A DNA stretch of 64,000 nucleotides from Ailurus styani. Its lineage: Eukaryota; Chordata; Mammalia; Carnivora; Ailuridae. Positions 1-11,852 of this stretch are shown here, one piece after another. Within the stretch, counting starts at the first letter, position 1. Every line of letters begins with the position of its first letter. Both the position numbers and the translations under genes were made by a program. The notes under the pieces are model-generated. The model saw only the letters and a list, made by a program, of their open reading frames with translations, was not told the DNA's origin and did no database searches. The stretch lies in contig LNAC01000101.1 in the NCBI GenBank assembly GCA_002007465.1, positions 4,444,318 to 4,508,317 on the forward strand, read 5' to 3'.

Positions 1-354
1 GAGGTGGGATGGGAGTGGACCTGTGAGGGGAGGGCCCAGTAGTGCCCCTTGCCCGCCTCCAAACAGCCTGGCCTGGCTGTGTGTGGGGCAGGGGTACCTC
101 CAGCCTCACCCCATCTCTGGCGAGGACCCCTGCAGGGCCAGAGGATGGCCCTGTTGGAAGGAAGTTGTGCCCCGGGTCTCAGGGGTGGAAGGGGAAGGAG
201 GCTTGGCGTCCCCAGCTGGCTCTGCCAAGATGCCCGGCATGGGAAGGACTTGGCAAGGCACAGAGATGATTGTGAAAGTTCGGTGACGCTGTTTTACAGT
301 GTCCCATTCAGCAAGATGCCTCGGGCATTGCAAAACCGTTCTCTATTCCATCAT
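1..354. other. Intergenic, no gene or clear repeat
   Basis: Moderately GC-rich unique-looking sequence. Short open frames overlap one another on both strands without domain similarity. Nothing supportable. Confidence 0.5.
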
Positions 355-735
355 CTGTGTCTTCGGCTACAACACAGGAGCACCCAACAACAGCTCCCAG
401 TTTGGCAGCGGCTCAAGAAGTTAGACACCAAATTACCGCATGACCAGCAATTCCACTCCTAGGGAGACACCCAGAATTCAGACCAGGTGTTCAGAGAGAA
501 GCATGTACACAGATCTTCACAGCGGCGCTGACCACCAGAGCCAGAAGGCGGGAACGAGCCCGATGTGCTTGGTAGATGCATGGACCAACAGAATGAGGTC
601 CATCCATCCACGTGACGGACGGTACCGCCCACGAGAAGGGATGAAGTAAAACACCCAGAAACTGCAGTTTATACGGACTTTCTGGAAAGGCTTCAGTGAG
701 AAGACGCTGGATCTTGAAAGACAAATGGAATTAAA
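355..735 (+). mobile_element. Old L1 3'-end fragment
   Basis: Diverged match to the L1 ORF2 end, recognisable by the words 'accaaattaccgcatgaccagcaattccactccta', here part of a decayed copy. No intact reading frame. Confidence 0.6.
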
Positions 736-750
736 CAAGTGGGGAGAGTG

Positions 751-945
751 GGGTGCCTGGGTGGCTCAGTGGGTTAAGTGTCCCGCTCTTGGTTTTGGCT
801 CAGGTCATGATCTCAGCGTTGTGAGATTGAGCCCCTCGTCTGGCTCCATGCTGGGCGTGGAGCCTGCTTAGGATTCTTTCTCTTCCTCTGCCTCTCCCCC
901 ACCCTGATCATCCCCCTCCCCCCACACGTGCTCTCCCTCTCTTGA

Positions 946-985
<40 letters not shown>

Positions 986-1028
986 GAAAGAAAGAAACAA
1001 GGAAACAAAGAAAAAAGACAAATAAATA
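751..1028 (+). mobile_element. CAN-SINE with expanded GAAA tail
   Basis: tRNA-like head (gggtgcctgggtggctcag) followed by the typical body. The A-rich tail has become a (GAAA)n tract. Confidence 0.9.
943..1003 (+). repeat. (GAAA)n microsatellite
   Basis: About 14 GAAA units with one interruption, grown from the tail of the preceding SINE. Confidence 0.9.
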
Positions 1029-1224
1029 GGTGAGGGGAAGAGACTCATGTGAGCCATCATGCATTGTGGGGTCAAATCCCGGGCTGAGCAATTTACATCT
1101 CTTCTTTTGGGGTCGTAGGACTGCCCAACATCCATCTGGCAACTGCTGTCATTGTACCAGTTTACAGAGGAAACTAAGGGCAGCTGCTTTGACAAGGGAA
1201 TGGTGATCCAGTGCAGTTTCTGCA

Positions 1225-1728
1225 ATTCAGTTATCCACACTCTGTTTTTTAAAATTTGATTGTTTGAAAGACAGAAGATCAGTAATTCTACTCATATTTC
1301 CTCGAGAGAAATGCAAACATATGTCCACATGAAGACTTGTGCGCAAATGTTCATGGTAGTTTTACTCAGACTCGCCCCAAACTGAGAACATCTCAAAGGA
1401 ACAACAGATGACTGGGTTAGCAAATGGAGGATATTGCACAGTGGCTTGCAATAACTGCTGCATGAGTCCACGGACATGAAATTCTAGAACAGGCAACACC
1501 AAGCAATGGTGGGGAAGATGGGAGCAGGGGCTGGTTTCTGAGTGGGAGGGAAGAGGAAAGGAGGGCAGGCCAACTTTCTGGGCAATGGTAATGCCCTATG
1601 TCTTGAAGGAGGTCGAGCTACATGAGTGTGTGTATTTGTCAAGTCTCACCGATTGCGACCCTTTCAGGGTAAATTTTAACTTTGTCCATTTCGCTGTATG
1701 TAAACATCACCTTTACAAAAGAACTGTT
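1225..1728 (+). mobile_element. Old L1 3'-end fragment
   Basis: Diverged L1 ORF2 end and 3' UTR: 'catatgtccacatgaagacttg' type words, then 'tttgtccatttcgctgtatgtaaa' near the end. No coding potential remains. Confidence 0.65.
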
Positions 1729-1729
1729 G

Positions 1730-1938
1730 GGGTGACTGGGTGGCTCGGTTGGTTGAGCGGTTGAGGGTCTGCCTTCAGCTCAGGTTGTGATCCTGGGGTC
1801 CTGGGATTGGGGTCCTGGGATCAAGCCCTGCGTCTTCTCAGTGGAGAGTCTGCTTTGCCCTCTGGCCCTCCCCCCGCTCATGCTCTCTTGCGCACTCTCT
1901 ATAATAAATAAATAAAATCTTTAAAAATATACAAAAAA
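1730..1938 (+). mobile_element. CAN-SINE, diverged
   Basis: Head 'gtgactgggtggctcggttgg', an internal tandem repeat of 'ggggtcctgggat', and an AATAAATAAATAAAATCTTT tail. An older copy. Confidence 0.88.
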
Positions 1939-3060
1939 CCCATTAGCAAATACTGACCTCCAGGTAATGACAGGCATAGAAAGTTTCAGGGGTGGGTGGG
2001 GGGTAAAGTATCCTGACATCTGCAACTTCCTTTGAAATATATCAAAAAATAAGATGGACGGCTGGAGGGGTGGTAAGACGCACAGATGTATAATAAAACA
2101 AGGGCAGTAGAGCTTCAGTGATGATAGCTGGTGGGAATATGGCTGTTCTCTGAAATTCTTCCAGGTTTTTATATGTTTGAAATATAATACAGTGTTGGGA
2201 GAAGGAAGGGTGGGTGACCCGTGTCTGGTTTCCTCCCTGGGGTCCCCCAACCCCTTCCTCACACCCACATGTAGGGCCCCCTCCATGTTCCCAGGAATCA
2301 TGGGCCTCCAGCCCTAGGTGGGCCGACTTCACCTCCCTGATTGGGGCAGAAGCCCTGAAGAAGGGACCCCACAGGCTTTTCTGGTGGGAGGAAAACACCA
2401 CTGGCCCATCCGTCCCTGTCTCCATCTCCCTCTTCCTCTCCATCTGTCTCTCCTCCGTCTTTCCAAACGTGACCCTCTGGGCCTGGCCTCAGCTGTGCTG
2501 GAACCACCGTGCCTACAAACAGGCCTGACACCCGCTCTGAGCAGCGCACGGCCGGTATGACCTGCAACAGCGAGCGGCAGCCCAGTGAGCACAGTCCCCC
2601 ACGTCCGCACACTCTGGAGAGCTTCCCTGGTTGTCATGGGCCTTCCCTCCGCTTTTTCTCCCCATCACCTAGGATGGCGTGCTAGCCGGGAGCCCAGACA
2701 CCTGGCTTCCTCCATCCCCGGGTGTCATGCAGGACGGGCCTCAGGGTGTCAGTTCACTTTGGAAAAAGCCTTCCTTCGACCTTGCTCCCAATCCCTTCTG
2801 ATGCCCAGCTTGATGCCCAGGGCTTCTGCCTCCATCTGCACGACAGTCAGAGACCATGGGGCCTGACAGCGCGGGCAGAGGTCTCCTTTTCTTGCCCCAA
2901 ATCCACATTCTGCAGATGGGGAAACTGAGGCCCACGCTGGGGCCTCATCTCTCTGTCCTCTTCCGATACACGGAGATAACAGAAGTGTCGCCCCCATAGT
3001 GTTGTTGGGGGATAAAATTGGGCCTGGCTGTGACAAATGCTCACAGACACGCGGTTGAGC
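1939..3060. other. Intergenic sequence, one MIR-like scrap
   Basis: Mostly unrecognised sequence. 'cagatggggaaactgaggccc' near 2915-2935 is a MIR-type scrap. Open frames here overlap on both strands and look like chance frames in GC-rich DNA. Confidence 0.4.
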
Positions 3061-3069
3061 CCGTGTTGC

Positions 3070-3175
3070 TGTTGCGCCCATTTTGTAGACGAGGCTCAGA
3101 GAGGTTAAGGCACACACCTGCCCAAGGGCACATACGCAGCAATAGAACCGGGTGAACCCTGTGCTCCAGGGACCT
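3070..3175 (-). mobile_element. MIR fragment
   Basis: Antisense MIR core: 'ccattttgtagacgaggctc', then 'agaggttaagg' and 'cccaagggcacatac'. Confidence 0.75.
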
Positions 3176-3319
3176 GAAGGGCAGAGGGGTTGGTGGGTAA
3201 GGTATGGGGGTGCAGGAGCCCAAGCAGCTCCGGGGGCCTGGCCCAGCCTGGCTCTGAAATGGGGAGAAGGGGTGGGACAGGCCGGCAGCTAGGAGCCGGT
3301 GCCCTCAAGCTTGAGCTCT

Positions 3320-3490
3320 CGTCAGTGGCTGACATTTATAACTGTGCCTAATGTTCCTGCTCAACCCGAGGGAGCCTTTCCCTCCCTAATCTGCCTGGCA
3401 TTACCCAGCCTTGAAATGATGGCAATTACCCCCAGGGCTGGTAAATGGCTGTGGGAGGCGGTGAAAAGCTTCATTGCTCTGAATCAGGCA
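3320..3490. other. Unique, possibly conserved non-coding stretch
   Basis: Repeat-free sequence with several AT-rich words (catttataactg, cctaatg, gcaattacc) in a GC-rich setting. No exon structure seen. Conservation cannot be judged from one sequence. Confidence 0.25.
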
Positions 3491-3711
3491 GCCCGCCCCG
3501 CCCCGCCCCACCAGGCACCCCCGCTGCCTGCCTCTCTGTGTGTCTCTCTCTCTCCCTGGATCCTACATGACAGGTTTCTGTAAGGGGCATTACAGCCCCC
3601 TCTGGCCCCTGATCTAGAAACTCCAGCCCGGCCGGCAGTGCAAACACCTAACCCACACCAAGAACGCTTTTCCCATCCTCATCCCCTCCTCCGTTCACGC
3701 TTCCTAGCAGA

Positions 3712-3815
3712 CTCATCATTTGTCTTCTGGGGAGACTAAGGCTCAGACTTAAACAAGTTGCCCAAGGTCCCCCAGGGAAGGACTCAAGCCAAGACTCAGA
3801 TCCAGGAGCCCCGGC
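3712..3815 (-). mobile_element. MIR fragment
   Basis: Antisense MIR core with 'gggagactaaggctcag' and 'gttgcccaaggtc'. Confidence 0.7.
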
Positions 3816-3927
3816 TCCAATCCCCCCACTCCTCCAGAAACAAACACGCCCTCCCCACCTTGAGCAGAACTACCACCCGGGCCTCTGAGAGGTAGTGAGG
3901 AGGCAGAGGGCACCCCCTGAACCATCA

Positions 3928-3990
3928 GTGACCTTGCCCAAGTTGCGTGGCTATCAACCTCAGTGTCTTCATCTGTAAAATGGAACTGTT
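3928..3990 (+). mobile_element. MIR fragment
   Basis: Sense MIR core: 'gaccttgcccaagttgc', then 'cagtgtcttcatctgtaaaa'. Confidence 0.7.
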
Positions 3991-4009
3991 GCGTATCAGT
4001 GTCTATAGT

Positions 4010-4247
4010 GGCACAAACCATGATCTCCCCACCCCAAATGCAAACAACCTAAGTGTCCACCAACAGTTCAACAGATCTGCAAAATGTGGTCTATCCAACA
4101 ATGGAAAGGCATTTGCAGCCAGAGAAAGGCATGAAGTGCTGACATACATTGTAACGTGGATCAACCTTGAAACCATGATGCTGACCGAAAGGAGTCGGTC
4201 ACAAAAGGCTACATAACGGATGAATCCTTTTAAATGAAATGTCCAAG
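4010..4247 (+). mobile_element. Old L1 fragment, left part (split by a younger L1)
   Basis: L1 ORF2 end: 'aacctaagtgtccaccaac' and the following sequence. It continues at 5063-5280 after the younger insertion. Confidence 0.7.
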
Positions 4248-5062
4248 ATGTTGGTGAGGATGCAGAGAAAGGGGAAGCCTCCTGCACTGTTGGTGGGAAT
4301 GCAAGCTGATGCAGCCACTCTGGAAAACCACACGGAGGTTCCTCAAAAAGTTGAAAATAGAGCTACCTTACGACCCAGCAATTGCAGTACTGGGTATTTA
4401 CCCTAAAGATACAAAGATAGTGATCCGAAGGGGCACGTGCACCCCAATGTTTATAGCAGCAAATGTCCACAATAGCCAAACTACGGAAAGAGCCCTGATG
4501 TCCATCAACAGATGAATGGAGAAAGAAGATGTGGGGGATAGACAGACAGACAGATAGATAGATAGATAGATAGATAGGGTTGTATCTATATCTAATCTAT
4601 ATCTTTATATCTATCTCTGTATCTACCTATCTACCATGAAATACATCTATCACCCATCAAAAAAAATTAAATCTTACCATTTACCATGACATGGAAGGAA
4701 CTAGAGGGTATTATGCTGAGTGAAATAAGTCCATCAGAGAAAGACAATTATCATATGATCTCACCAAAACGTGGAATTTAAGAAACAAAACAGAGGATCA
4801 TAGGGGAAGGGAGGGAAAAATAGGACAAGATGAAATCAGAGAGGGAGACAAACCACGAGATAATCTCAATCGTAGGAACCAAACTGAGGGTTGCTGGAGG
4901 GGAGAGGGGTGAGGGGATATGGTAACTGGGTGACGGGCACTAAGGAGGGCACGTGATGTAATGAGCACTTGGTGTTATATGAATCACCGACCTCTACCTC
5001 TGAAACTAGTAACACAGTATATGTTAAGTAATTGAATTTAAATAAAAGAATTTCAAAAAATG
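4248..5062 (+). mobile_element. Younger L1 3' end inserted in the older L1
   Basis: 5'-truncated L1 carrying the ORF2 C-terminal region ('gttggtgggaatgcaagctg', 'gacccagcaattgcagtac') and 3' UTR ending in an A-rich tail. Flanks share AAATGAAAT and TGTCCA words, consistent with a target duplication. A (GATA)n tract interrupts it. The frame is broken. Confidence 0.8.
4538..4577 (+). repeat. (GACA)n(GATA)n microsatellite
   Basis: About three GACA units then six to seven GATA units, followed by a degenerate TATC-rich stretch to about 4640. Confidence 0.9.
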
Positions 5063-5280
5063 AAATGAGATGTCCAGAAGGGGCAGATCTATAGAGAAGG
5101 TAGATTGCATACAGCAGGGCGAGTGATGGGTAAGAGTCTCCTTTGAGAAGGAAGAGAATGTTCTAAAATTGACCGTGGTGATGGGGGCACAACTCCTGAA
5201 TATATGAAAAGTCTTTGGATGCTTCCAGCGGATGAATTCTATGGAATGTGAAATATGTCTCGATAAAGCTGTTCAGAAAT
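5063..5280 (+). mobile_element. Old L1 fragment, right part
   Basis: L1 3' UTR words: 'gaccgtggtgatgggggcac' and 'ggaatgtgaaatatgtctcg', the continuation of 4010-4247. Confidence 0.7.
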
Positions 5281-5282
5281 AA

Positions 5283-5395
5283 TAACGTCTACCTCTTAGT
5301 GCTTCTGGGAAGATGAAATAAGATGACATAAACACAGGGCATAGTACGGTGCCTGCCACACAGCAAGTTCTTGGTCAACATACGTACGACCTCGC
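5283..5395 (+). mobile_element. MIR 3' fragment
   Basis: 'tacctcttagtgcttctggg', 'gaagatgaaataagatgac' and 'gcacctgcc'-type ending match the MIR downstream half. Confidence 0.65.
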
Positions 5396-5397
5396 TG

Positions 5398-5540
5398 CTC
5401 GGTGTGGTCTGGGGACCAGGGACAGCACCTGGGACCTCATCCAAAATGCAGAACCTTGGCCCTCCCGTGGCTGCATCAGAATCCGCCTTTTAATCTGAGT
5501 TCTGTGCACGGTGAAGTTTGAAGAGCACTGAACTGCAGGG
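5398..5540 (+). mobile_element. MER5A-like hAT-Charlie element, forward
   Basis: 'ggtgtggtctggggaccag' to 'gaagtttgaagagcactg' matches the short non-autonomous MER5A element end to end with decay. Paired with an inverted copy immediately to the right. Confidence 0.7.
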
Positions 5541-5561
5541 ATAGTTTTATCATTGTTCTAG

Positions 5562-5757
5562 GGCAGGGATTCTCGAGTTTGAGAGCACATCAGAATCCCC
5601 TGGAGGGCTTGTTAAACCATGTATTGCTGGGCCCTGCCAAGAGTTTCTGATTCCAGAGCTCTAGGGCCGGGCCTGAGAATATGAATTTCTAACCCATCGC
5701 CAAGGAATGCTGAGGCTGCTGGTCCAGAAAACCCACGCTGAAAACCACGGCTCTGGG
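5562..5757 (-). mobile_element. MER5A-like hAT-Charlie element, reverse
   Basis: 'cccctggagggcttgttaaa', 'gagtttctgattcc' and 'ctgctggtccag' are diagnostic of the inverse orientation of the same family. Confidence 0.8.
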
Positions 5758-5849
5758 GTTTGGGAAGGTATACCTGCATCTGGGTGGCTAGCCAGAGAGC
5801 GGGTATAGGGCAGGCCTTAGGGATGAGTGGGTCTCAAGCCCGTCTGCAT

Positions 5850-5975
5850 ACGGAAGCATCCGGGGAAGGTTTACAGTGCCCACACCAAGGCTCCACACTA
5901 GACACACTGAGCAGATTCTCCAGGTCCAGCCTGGACATCAGCATTTGGAAAACTCACCTGGTGATTCCTGACAGG
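5850..5975 (-). mobile_element. Third hAT-Charlie-like fragment
   Basis: 'cagcatttggaaaactcacc' and 'tggtgattcctgaca' resemble the MER5A/MER20 group tail. More decayed than the pair to its left. Confidence 0.4.
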
Positions 5976-7104
5976 TGAGCTGCTTGGGTGCTGCCTAGAG
6001 GGGAGGCCTTATTACCAGTACTCTCTCCTCCCTGGGGAGGGGGAGCAAAGGGAAAGGGACCCACGACACGGGGGTGTGACCAGGGTCTATCACTCATGCT
6101 CCATCCAGGCCTGGACCCTGGGCGGCCTGCTCCTGGTGATGAGGGATGAGCAGGTCTGACTCCCTCTTCACGGGCAGAGATGCTGCTCCGTGCATAGTGC
6201 AGCCTTTCTGGTTCCAAATATGAAAGAGACCAGGGGCCACGCAGAGGCCCTGGCACAGAGGGAAACAGAACAGGCTGAACTGAAAGCTGATGGCCTCCAC
6301 TGCCCTACCTGCAGAGCTTTTCAACGGCCTGGCTGCTTCTCCAACCCACTTATTAGAAACTCCCACTAAGAACTGTTCTCTTGCCTGAATCAGTGGGACT
6401 TTTTTCCCCTCTTTATGGAACAATTTATATTAAGTTGTCTCTAAATAGAGCTCTTTAAGGCAGGATTTGGTTAAAGTCATCCTGTGTTTAATGGGCTGGG
6501 GGCTGGATGGAGGCCCTCTGGTGCTAATTGCCTATTAGTCTACTTGGAGGCCAGGGCCATTATTTCTGCAGCCGCCCACGACTGGTTTCTCCCAGGCCTG
6601 ACCACTCACTTGCTGTTGTCTGCCCCCATCTATCTAGAGGATCAGTGGCTCTCATGCTCAGGCTTACCAGAAACTTTCTTGGAAGCCCTGTCCTGGCTGG
6701 TCTCTGCAGGCCTCTCTTAAGCTAGGAGACTTCCTTGGGGAACTGCTGGCTTCCCGGAAGGCAGAGAGGAACAAATGAAAAGGGATGTAGGTACTCAGGG
6801 GGCTGGGAGGCAGGACAGAGGCAGGAGCATGGAGTCTCCTGTGTGACTGAATAAAAACTAGGTTTAAAGGTAGAAACCCAAGGAACCACTAATTCATGCA
6901 GCCCCTTTGAACAAATTAGAAAAACACCTCTCTCTGTTGGAGCAAACATGATGGGAAGAGCACAGGCTGACCTGAGCCTTGTTTCCTAAGCCAGGCAACT
7001 TTCGCAGTCCACACCCTGAACAACTGCTCAAGGGAACCTGTGGGTACTCCTGCCTCTTCTCCTGGCAGCAGGACAGTACTGTACACAGGCAAATGGGACC
7101 ATTA
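5976..7104. other. Intergenic, unique-looking
   Basis: No repeats I can name. 6385-6545 is an AT-rich, repeat-free block with homeodomain-like TAATTG and TTAATG words, possibly a conserved element. No exons supportable. Confidence 0.35.
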
Positions 7105-7230
7105 ACTCATCAAATCCTTATCAAATGTGCTGAGCTCTGTGCTAAGCTCTGGGGATACAGCTGAGAAAGGTCTTTGCATTTCAGATCCAGTCTGTTGACA
7201 GAAACAGACCAAAAAATCATCCCTTGTGAA
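7105..7230 (+). mobile_element. L2 3'-region fragment
   Basis: 'gctgagctctgtgctaagct' and 'ctggggatacagctgag' match the L2-type block. Confidence 0.55.
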
Positions 7231-7277
7231 ATAAGGTGATGGTGCAATGCTTGGGAAAAGTAATGAGTTAAAATGAG

Positions 7278-7400
7278 GCCAGCCAGGTGCTGTGCTAAGG
7301 GCATTATCATGAGTGCGCTCATTTAATCCTCTCAACAGCTCTGGGCTGTAGAAACAGAATTCGCCCATGGCTCCAAGGAGACATATTAACAAGGTGACTA
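7278..7400 (-). mobile_element. MIR fragment
   Basis: 'ccaggtgctgtgctaagggc' followed by 'tcatttaatcctctcaacag' is the antisense MIR/MIR3 pattern. Confidence 0.7.
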
Positions 7401-7689
7401 CAGTGCCATAGATAGAGTTAAGGCATAGGTAGAGTTAAGAGGCCCCCAAAGGATAGCCACTGAGAAGCTGTTACCACCCCTAGAATTGCCCCTATGTGAG
7501 ACCCATGGCCCAAGCCAAGGAAAGGGAAGGAGCCAGGAAGCAAGTCCCTGGCTGCTCTCTTCCTCTGATCTCTGATGGCACCTCCCACTGAAGCCAGAGG
7601 ACACAGAAACACAGCCTGAAACATGAGCATCCAGGACCACAGACAGAACAGAGAAGAGTAGGAGCTGAACCTAGAGCAGGAAACATCCT

Positions 7690-7790
7690 TAACCTTATTT
7701 TGCAGACAAAGAAACAGAGAAACTAAGGCCCAGATAGATTCAGTAACGTGCCTGGGGTGGCAAAGACTGAATAGGTAAGCACCATGCCAA
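7690..7790 (-). mobile_element. MIR fragment
   Basis: 'ttttgcagacaaagaaacag' and 'aactaaggcccagatagatt' are antisense MIR core words. Confidence 0.65.
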
Positions 7791-9548
7791 GCTTCCAGAA
7801 GAATAGGGGGCAGTAAAGGTCCAAGAAAGAGAGGGCTGTCCCCGAGAGGAAAGGTCAAAAATGACTTCCCCAGGAGCTGAGAGCTGAAGGCAAAGTAGGG
7901 GTGGGCGTGGGGGAGAAAAGGGTCGGATACAGCTACAGGAATAAGAAGGCATGAAGAACCCTAAGGCAGGTTCTCTTAGGAGAACCTCCTCCTAAGGCAA
8001 GAGAGATGGCTTAGTGACGGAGAGGGGCAGGGCCAGCAGGGGCTGGGAGAGCTCAGGGAGGCCACACAGGAAAGGCTCCCCCAGCAAAATTCATCAACTA
8101 GGGAGACGGGCCCTGGAGAGCCTCAGCGAGGGGCAACCTGAACTAGTCTGGATTCCAGGAAGGTCACTCCAGGGTGAAGGTTGGAATTTAACGAATAGCC
8201 TACAGGTGAGGAAGCTGGTGGCCTGGGCTTGAAGGCTGGCCACAGAAATGGCCAGCAGAAATGGCTACAGAAACGGGACCGACTCAAGCTGTGCAGGAAG
8301 TGGAATTATCCGTAAGACCCCGGCCCTGGGATGGAGGGGGAGGGGGGAGACCAGAGTGGCTGTTGGATTCAAGGCATGGACAAGTGGAGAGAACTTGTTG
8401 CCTTCTACTGAAAACGGGGGATGGAAGGGAGCAAGCTTGAGGAGGGGTGCCTATCAGGCAAGGTTCTTAGTTGCGAACAATAAAATCCATGCCAAACAGT
8501 TTATTAAAGATTATAAAGGTATAGATTTATTAAAGGGCAAGGCCAGTTTGCAGGCTCTTCAGGAGGACCAGAAACTCTGTTCAGATTGTGGGCCCTGAAG
8601 AACACAACACCAGTGCCCAGGGCCAGACACTGCAGCTACACTGGACGTTAGAGCTGACACGACTAGACCCTGGGCGTCTTGGTGGCTGCGTTCACCCAAG
8701 TGGCTCCTGGAGCTACTGCAGCACCTCACACAGGGCTGTATGACTGGCCAAACCCAGATCACGTGGAGATGCCTGCTTGCAAGGAACCCTGGGAAGCACA
8801 CTTGTCTCTTACCACATGGGAAATTTCCCCAACCTAGGAAGGATGTCAAAGGTGCTAGTCAGACAAAAAGCATGACCAGTGTTGACGAGACACAGGCAGA
8901 TGCGAGTTCTGTTTGGGTCATGTGAGACATGCAGTGGAGGTATCAGTAGTTCTGTCTACAAATACTGGCTGGAGCTCATGGGGAGGTCTAGGCCATGTCG
9001 TTTAAACCACTTTCCCCTCAGAGATTTTTAAGCAAACTTGAAGTGTTGTTTACAAATTGAGTGATGAGTTTTAACCCTCACTCAGGTTATGGTTAAAAAA
9101 TATTATTGATACTCAGGTTCTATGAATTTAAGAAATTTTGTTTTCAGTTGTGGCCTAATTGACATATTGATTTGTTTACTTTAAAAGATGTCAAGATTCA
9201 CTAATATTTGCATTTAGGTTGGGCTGGACAAATTTGAATCTTGAATTTGGATTTGGGAGTCATAGAATTTCTCACCTGGAAAGAAACTCAGAGGGTTACA
9301 CTTGTAGGCACAGGTTTGCCCACATCAGGTCTGGATCAGTGCAGAAGGGTGCACAACACAGTCCGCAGTCAGCCCCCCTCAGACCTGGTTCCACCTCCAA
9401 GGTTCAGTGTAAAATGGGGGCAAGAGTACTGTGTCCAAGGGCTGCTGAGGAGTAAATGGGAAAATATGGACAGTACTTGGCTCAGGGCTTACCTGCACAT
9501 CCCAGGCAAAAGTCAGTGACTAGCCCTCTGCTCCACATAAAAGCCCTT
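7791..9548. other. Intergenic, largely unassigned
   Basis: 7790-8230 resembles an ancient L2-type region but is too decayed to call. 8450-8960 may be an old unidentified interspersed repeat. 8990-9220 is an AT-rich repeat-free block. No exon evidence. Confidence 0.35.
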
Positions 9549-10182
9549 CAGGTATTTGAAGGGAAAAATCCAAATGAAAAAAATTTTAACTATATCATTT
9601 ATAATAGCATCAAAAACAAAAATGCCTGTATGAATAGATCTAATGAAAGATACGTGAGACTTCTACACTAAAAATTATGAAACATTATTGAGAGAAATGT
9701 TTTTAAATAAATAGGGAAATTGACTATGTTCTTGGAATGGAAGATTCAATATTGTGTAAAGTGGATCTATACCCAGAAAACTATAGAACACTCATGAAAG
9801 AAATTGAGGAAGACACAAAGAAATGGAAAAATGTTCCGTGCTCTTGGATTAGAACATATATTGTTAAAATGTCTATGCTACCTGGAACAATCTATACATT
9901 CAATACAATCCTTATCAAAATACCATCAACACAGAGCTGGAACAAATAATCCTAAAATTTGTATTGAACTAGAAAAGACCCTAAATAGCCAAAGATATGT
10001 TGAAAAAGAAAACCAAAGCTGGTGGAATCACAGTTCTGGACTTTAAGCTCTATCACAAAGCTGTAATCATCAAGACAGTATGGTACTGGCACAAAAACAT
10101 ATACATAGAATGGAACAGAATAGGGAACCCAGAAATGGACCCTCAACTCTATGGTCAATTAATCTTTGACAAAGCAGGAAAG

Positions 10183-10290
10183 CACCTGGGTGGCTCAGTC
10201 AATTAAACATCCAATTCTTGATCTCAGGGTCATGAGTTCAAGGTCTGCTTTGAGCTCCATGCTGGGCATGGAGCCTACTTTTAAAAAAAG
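10183..10290 (+). mobile_element. Short CAN-SINE inside the L1
   Basis: Head-to-middle SINE with an early A-tail. Flanked by GCAGGAAAG at 10174-10182 and 10291-10299, a 9-bp target duplication. Confidence 0.85.
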
Positions 10291-10630
10291 GCAGGAAAGA
10301 ATATCCAATGGAAAAAAGACTGTCTCTTCAACAAATGGCGTTTGGAAAATTGGACAGCCACATGAAGAAGAATGAAACCAGACTATTTCCCTACACCATA
10401 CACAAAAATAGACTCAAAATGGATGAAAGACCCAAATGGGAGACAGGAATCCATCCAAATCCTAGAGGAGAACACAGGCAGCAATCTCTGTGAGCTTAGC
10501 CACAGCAACTTCTTGCTAGACACATCTCCAAAGGCAAGGAAAACAAGGGCAAAAATAAACTACGGGGACGTCATCAAGATAAGAAGTTTTTGTGCAGCAA
10601 AGGAACAGTCAACAAAACCAAAAGACATGG

Positions 10631-10818
10631 GATACTTGGGTGTATCCCAGCTAAGCGTCTGCCTTCGGCTCAGGTCATGATCCCAGGGTCCTGGGATTGA
10701 GTCCTGCATTGAGCTCCTTACTCAGCAGTAAGCCTGCTTCTCCCTCTGCCTCTGCCTGCTGCTCCCCTGCTTGTTTTCTCTCTCTCTGATAAATAAATAA
10801 ATAAATAAAATTTATTTA
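10631..10818 (+). mobile_element. CAN-SINE inside the L1
   Basis: Diverged head 'gggtgtatcccagctaagcg', intact body, (AATA)n tail. Flanks share AAAAGACA. Confidence 0.88.
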
Positions 10819-11852
10819 ACAAAAAGACAGGGGACGGAATGGGAGAAGATATTTGCAAATGACAAATCAGATGAAGGGATGGTATCCAAAATCTATAAAG
10901 AACTTATCAAACTCAACACCCAAAGAACAAATAATCCAATCAAGAAATGGGCAGAAGATATGAACAGACACTTCTCCAAAGAAGACATACACATGGCCAA
11001 CAGACACATGAAAAAAAGGTTCAACATCACTCAGCATCAGGGAAATGCAAATCAAAATCACAATGAGATAGCACCTCATACAGGTCATAATGACTTAAAT
11101 TAACAAGTCAGGAAATGACAGATGTTGGCAAGGATGCAGAGAAAGGAGAACCCTCTTAACTCTGTTGGTGGGAAGGCAAACTGGTTCAGCCTTTCTGGAA
11201 AACAGTATGGAGGTTTTTCAACTTTTTGAGGAATGTAGCTACTCTACCACCCAACAATTGCACTACTAGGTATCTACCCCAAAGATACAAATGTAGCGAT
11301 CCAAAGGAGCACCTGCACCTTTGTGTTAATAGCAGCAATGTCCACAATAGCCAAACTATGGAAAGATCCAAGATGTCCATGAACAGATGAATGGATAAAG
11401 AAGATGTGGCATGTATACACAATGGAATACTACTCAGCCATTAAAAAAGAAATCTTGCAATTTGCAATGACGTGGATGGAACTAGAGGATATTATGCTAA
11501 GTGAAATAAGTCAATCAGAGAAAGATAATTATATTATCTTACTCATATGTGGAATTGAAGAAACAAAACAGAGGATCATAGAGGAAGAGAGGAAAAAATA
11601 AAACAAGACAAAATCAGAAAGGGAGACAAATCATTAGAGACTCTTAATCATAGGAAACAAACTGAGGGTTTCTGGAGGGGAGGCAGGTGGGAGGATGGGG
11701 TAACTGGGTGATGGGCATTAAGGAGGGCATGTGATGTAATGAGCACTGGGTGTTATATAAGACTGATGAGTCACTGACCTCTGCCTCTGAAACTAATAAT
11801 ACAGTATATGTTAATTAATTGAATTTAAATTTAAAAAATTTCAAGAAGTCTT

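Larger units (their letters stand above)
9549..11852 (+). mobile_element. L1 (ORF2 3' half and 3' UTR), interrupted by two SINEs
   Basis: The translation around 9737-9949 is L1 ORF2p-like ([20 protein letters not shown]). Later blocks include 'ggtggaatcacagttctgga' and 'caatggaatactactcagcc'. Stops and SINE insertions make it inactive. It ends just before a further SINE at 11853. Confidence 0.88.
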
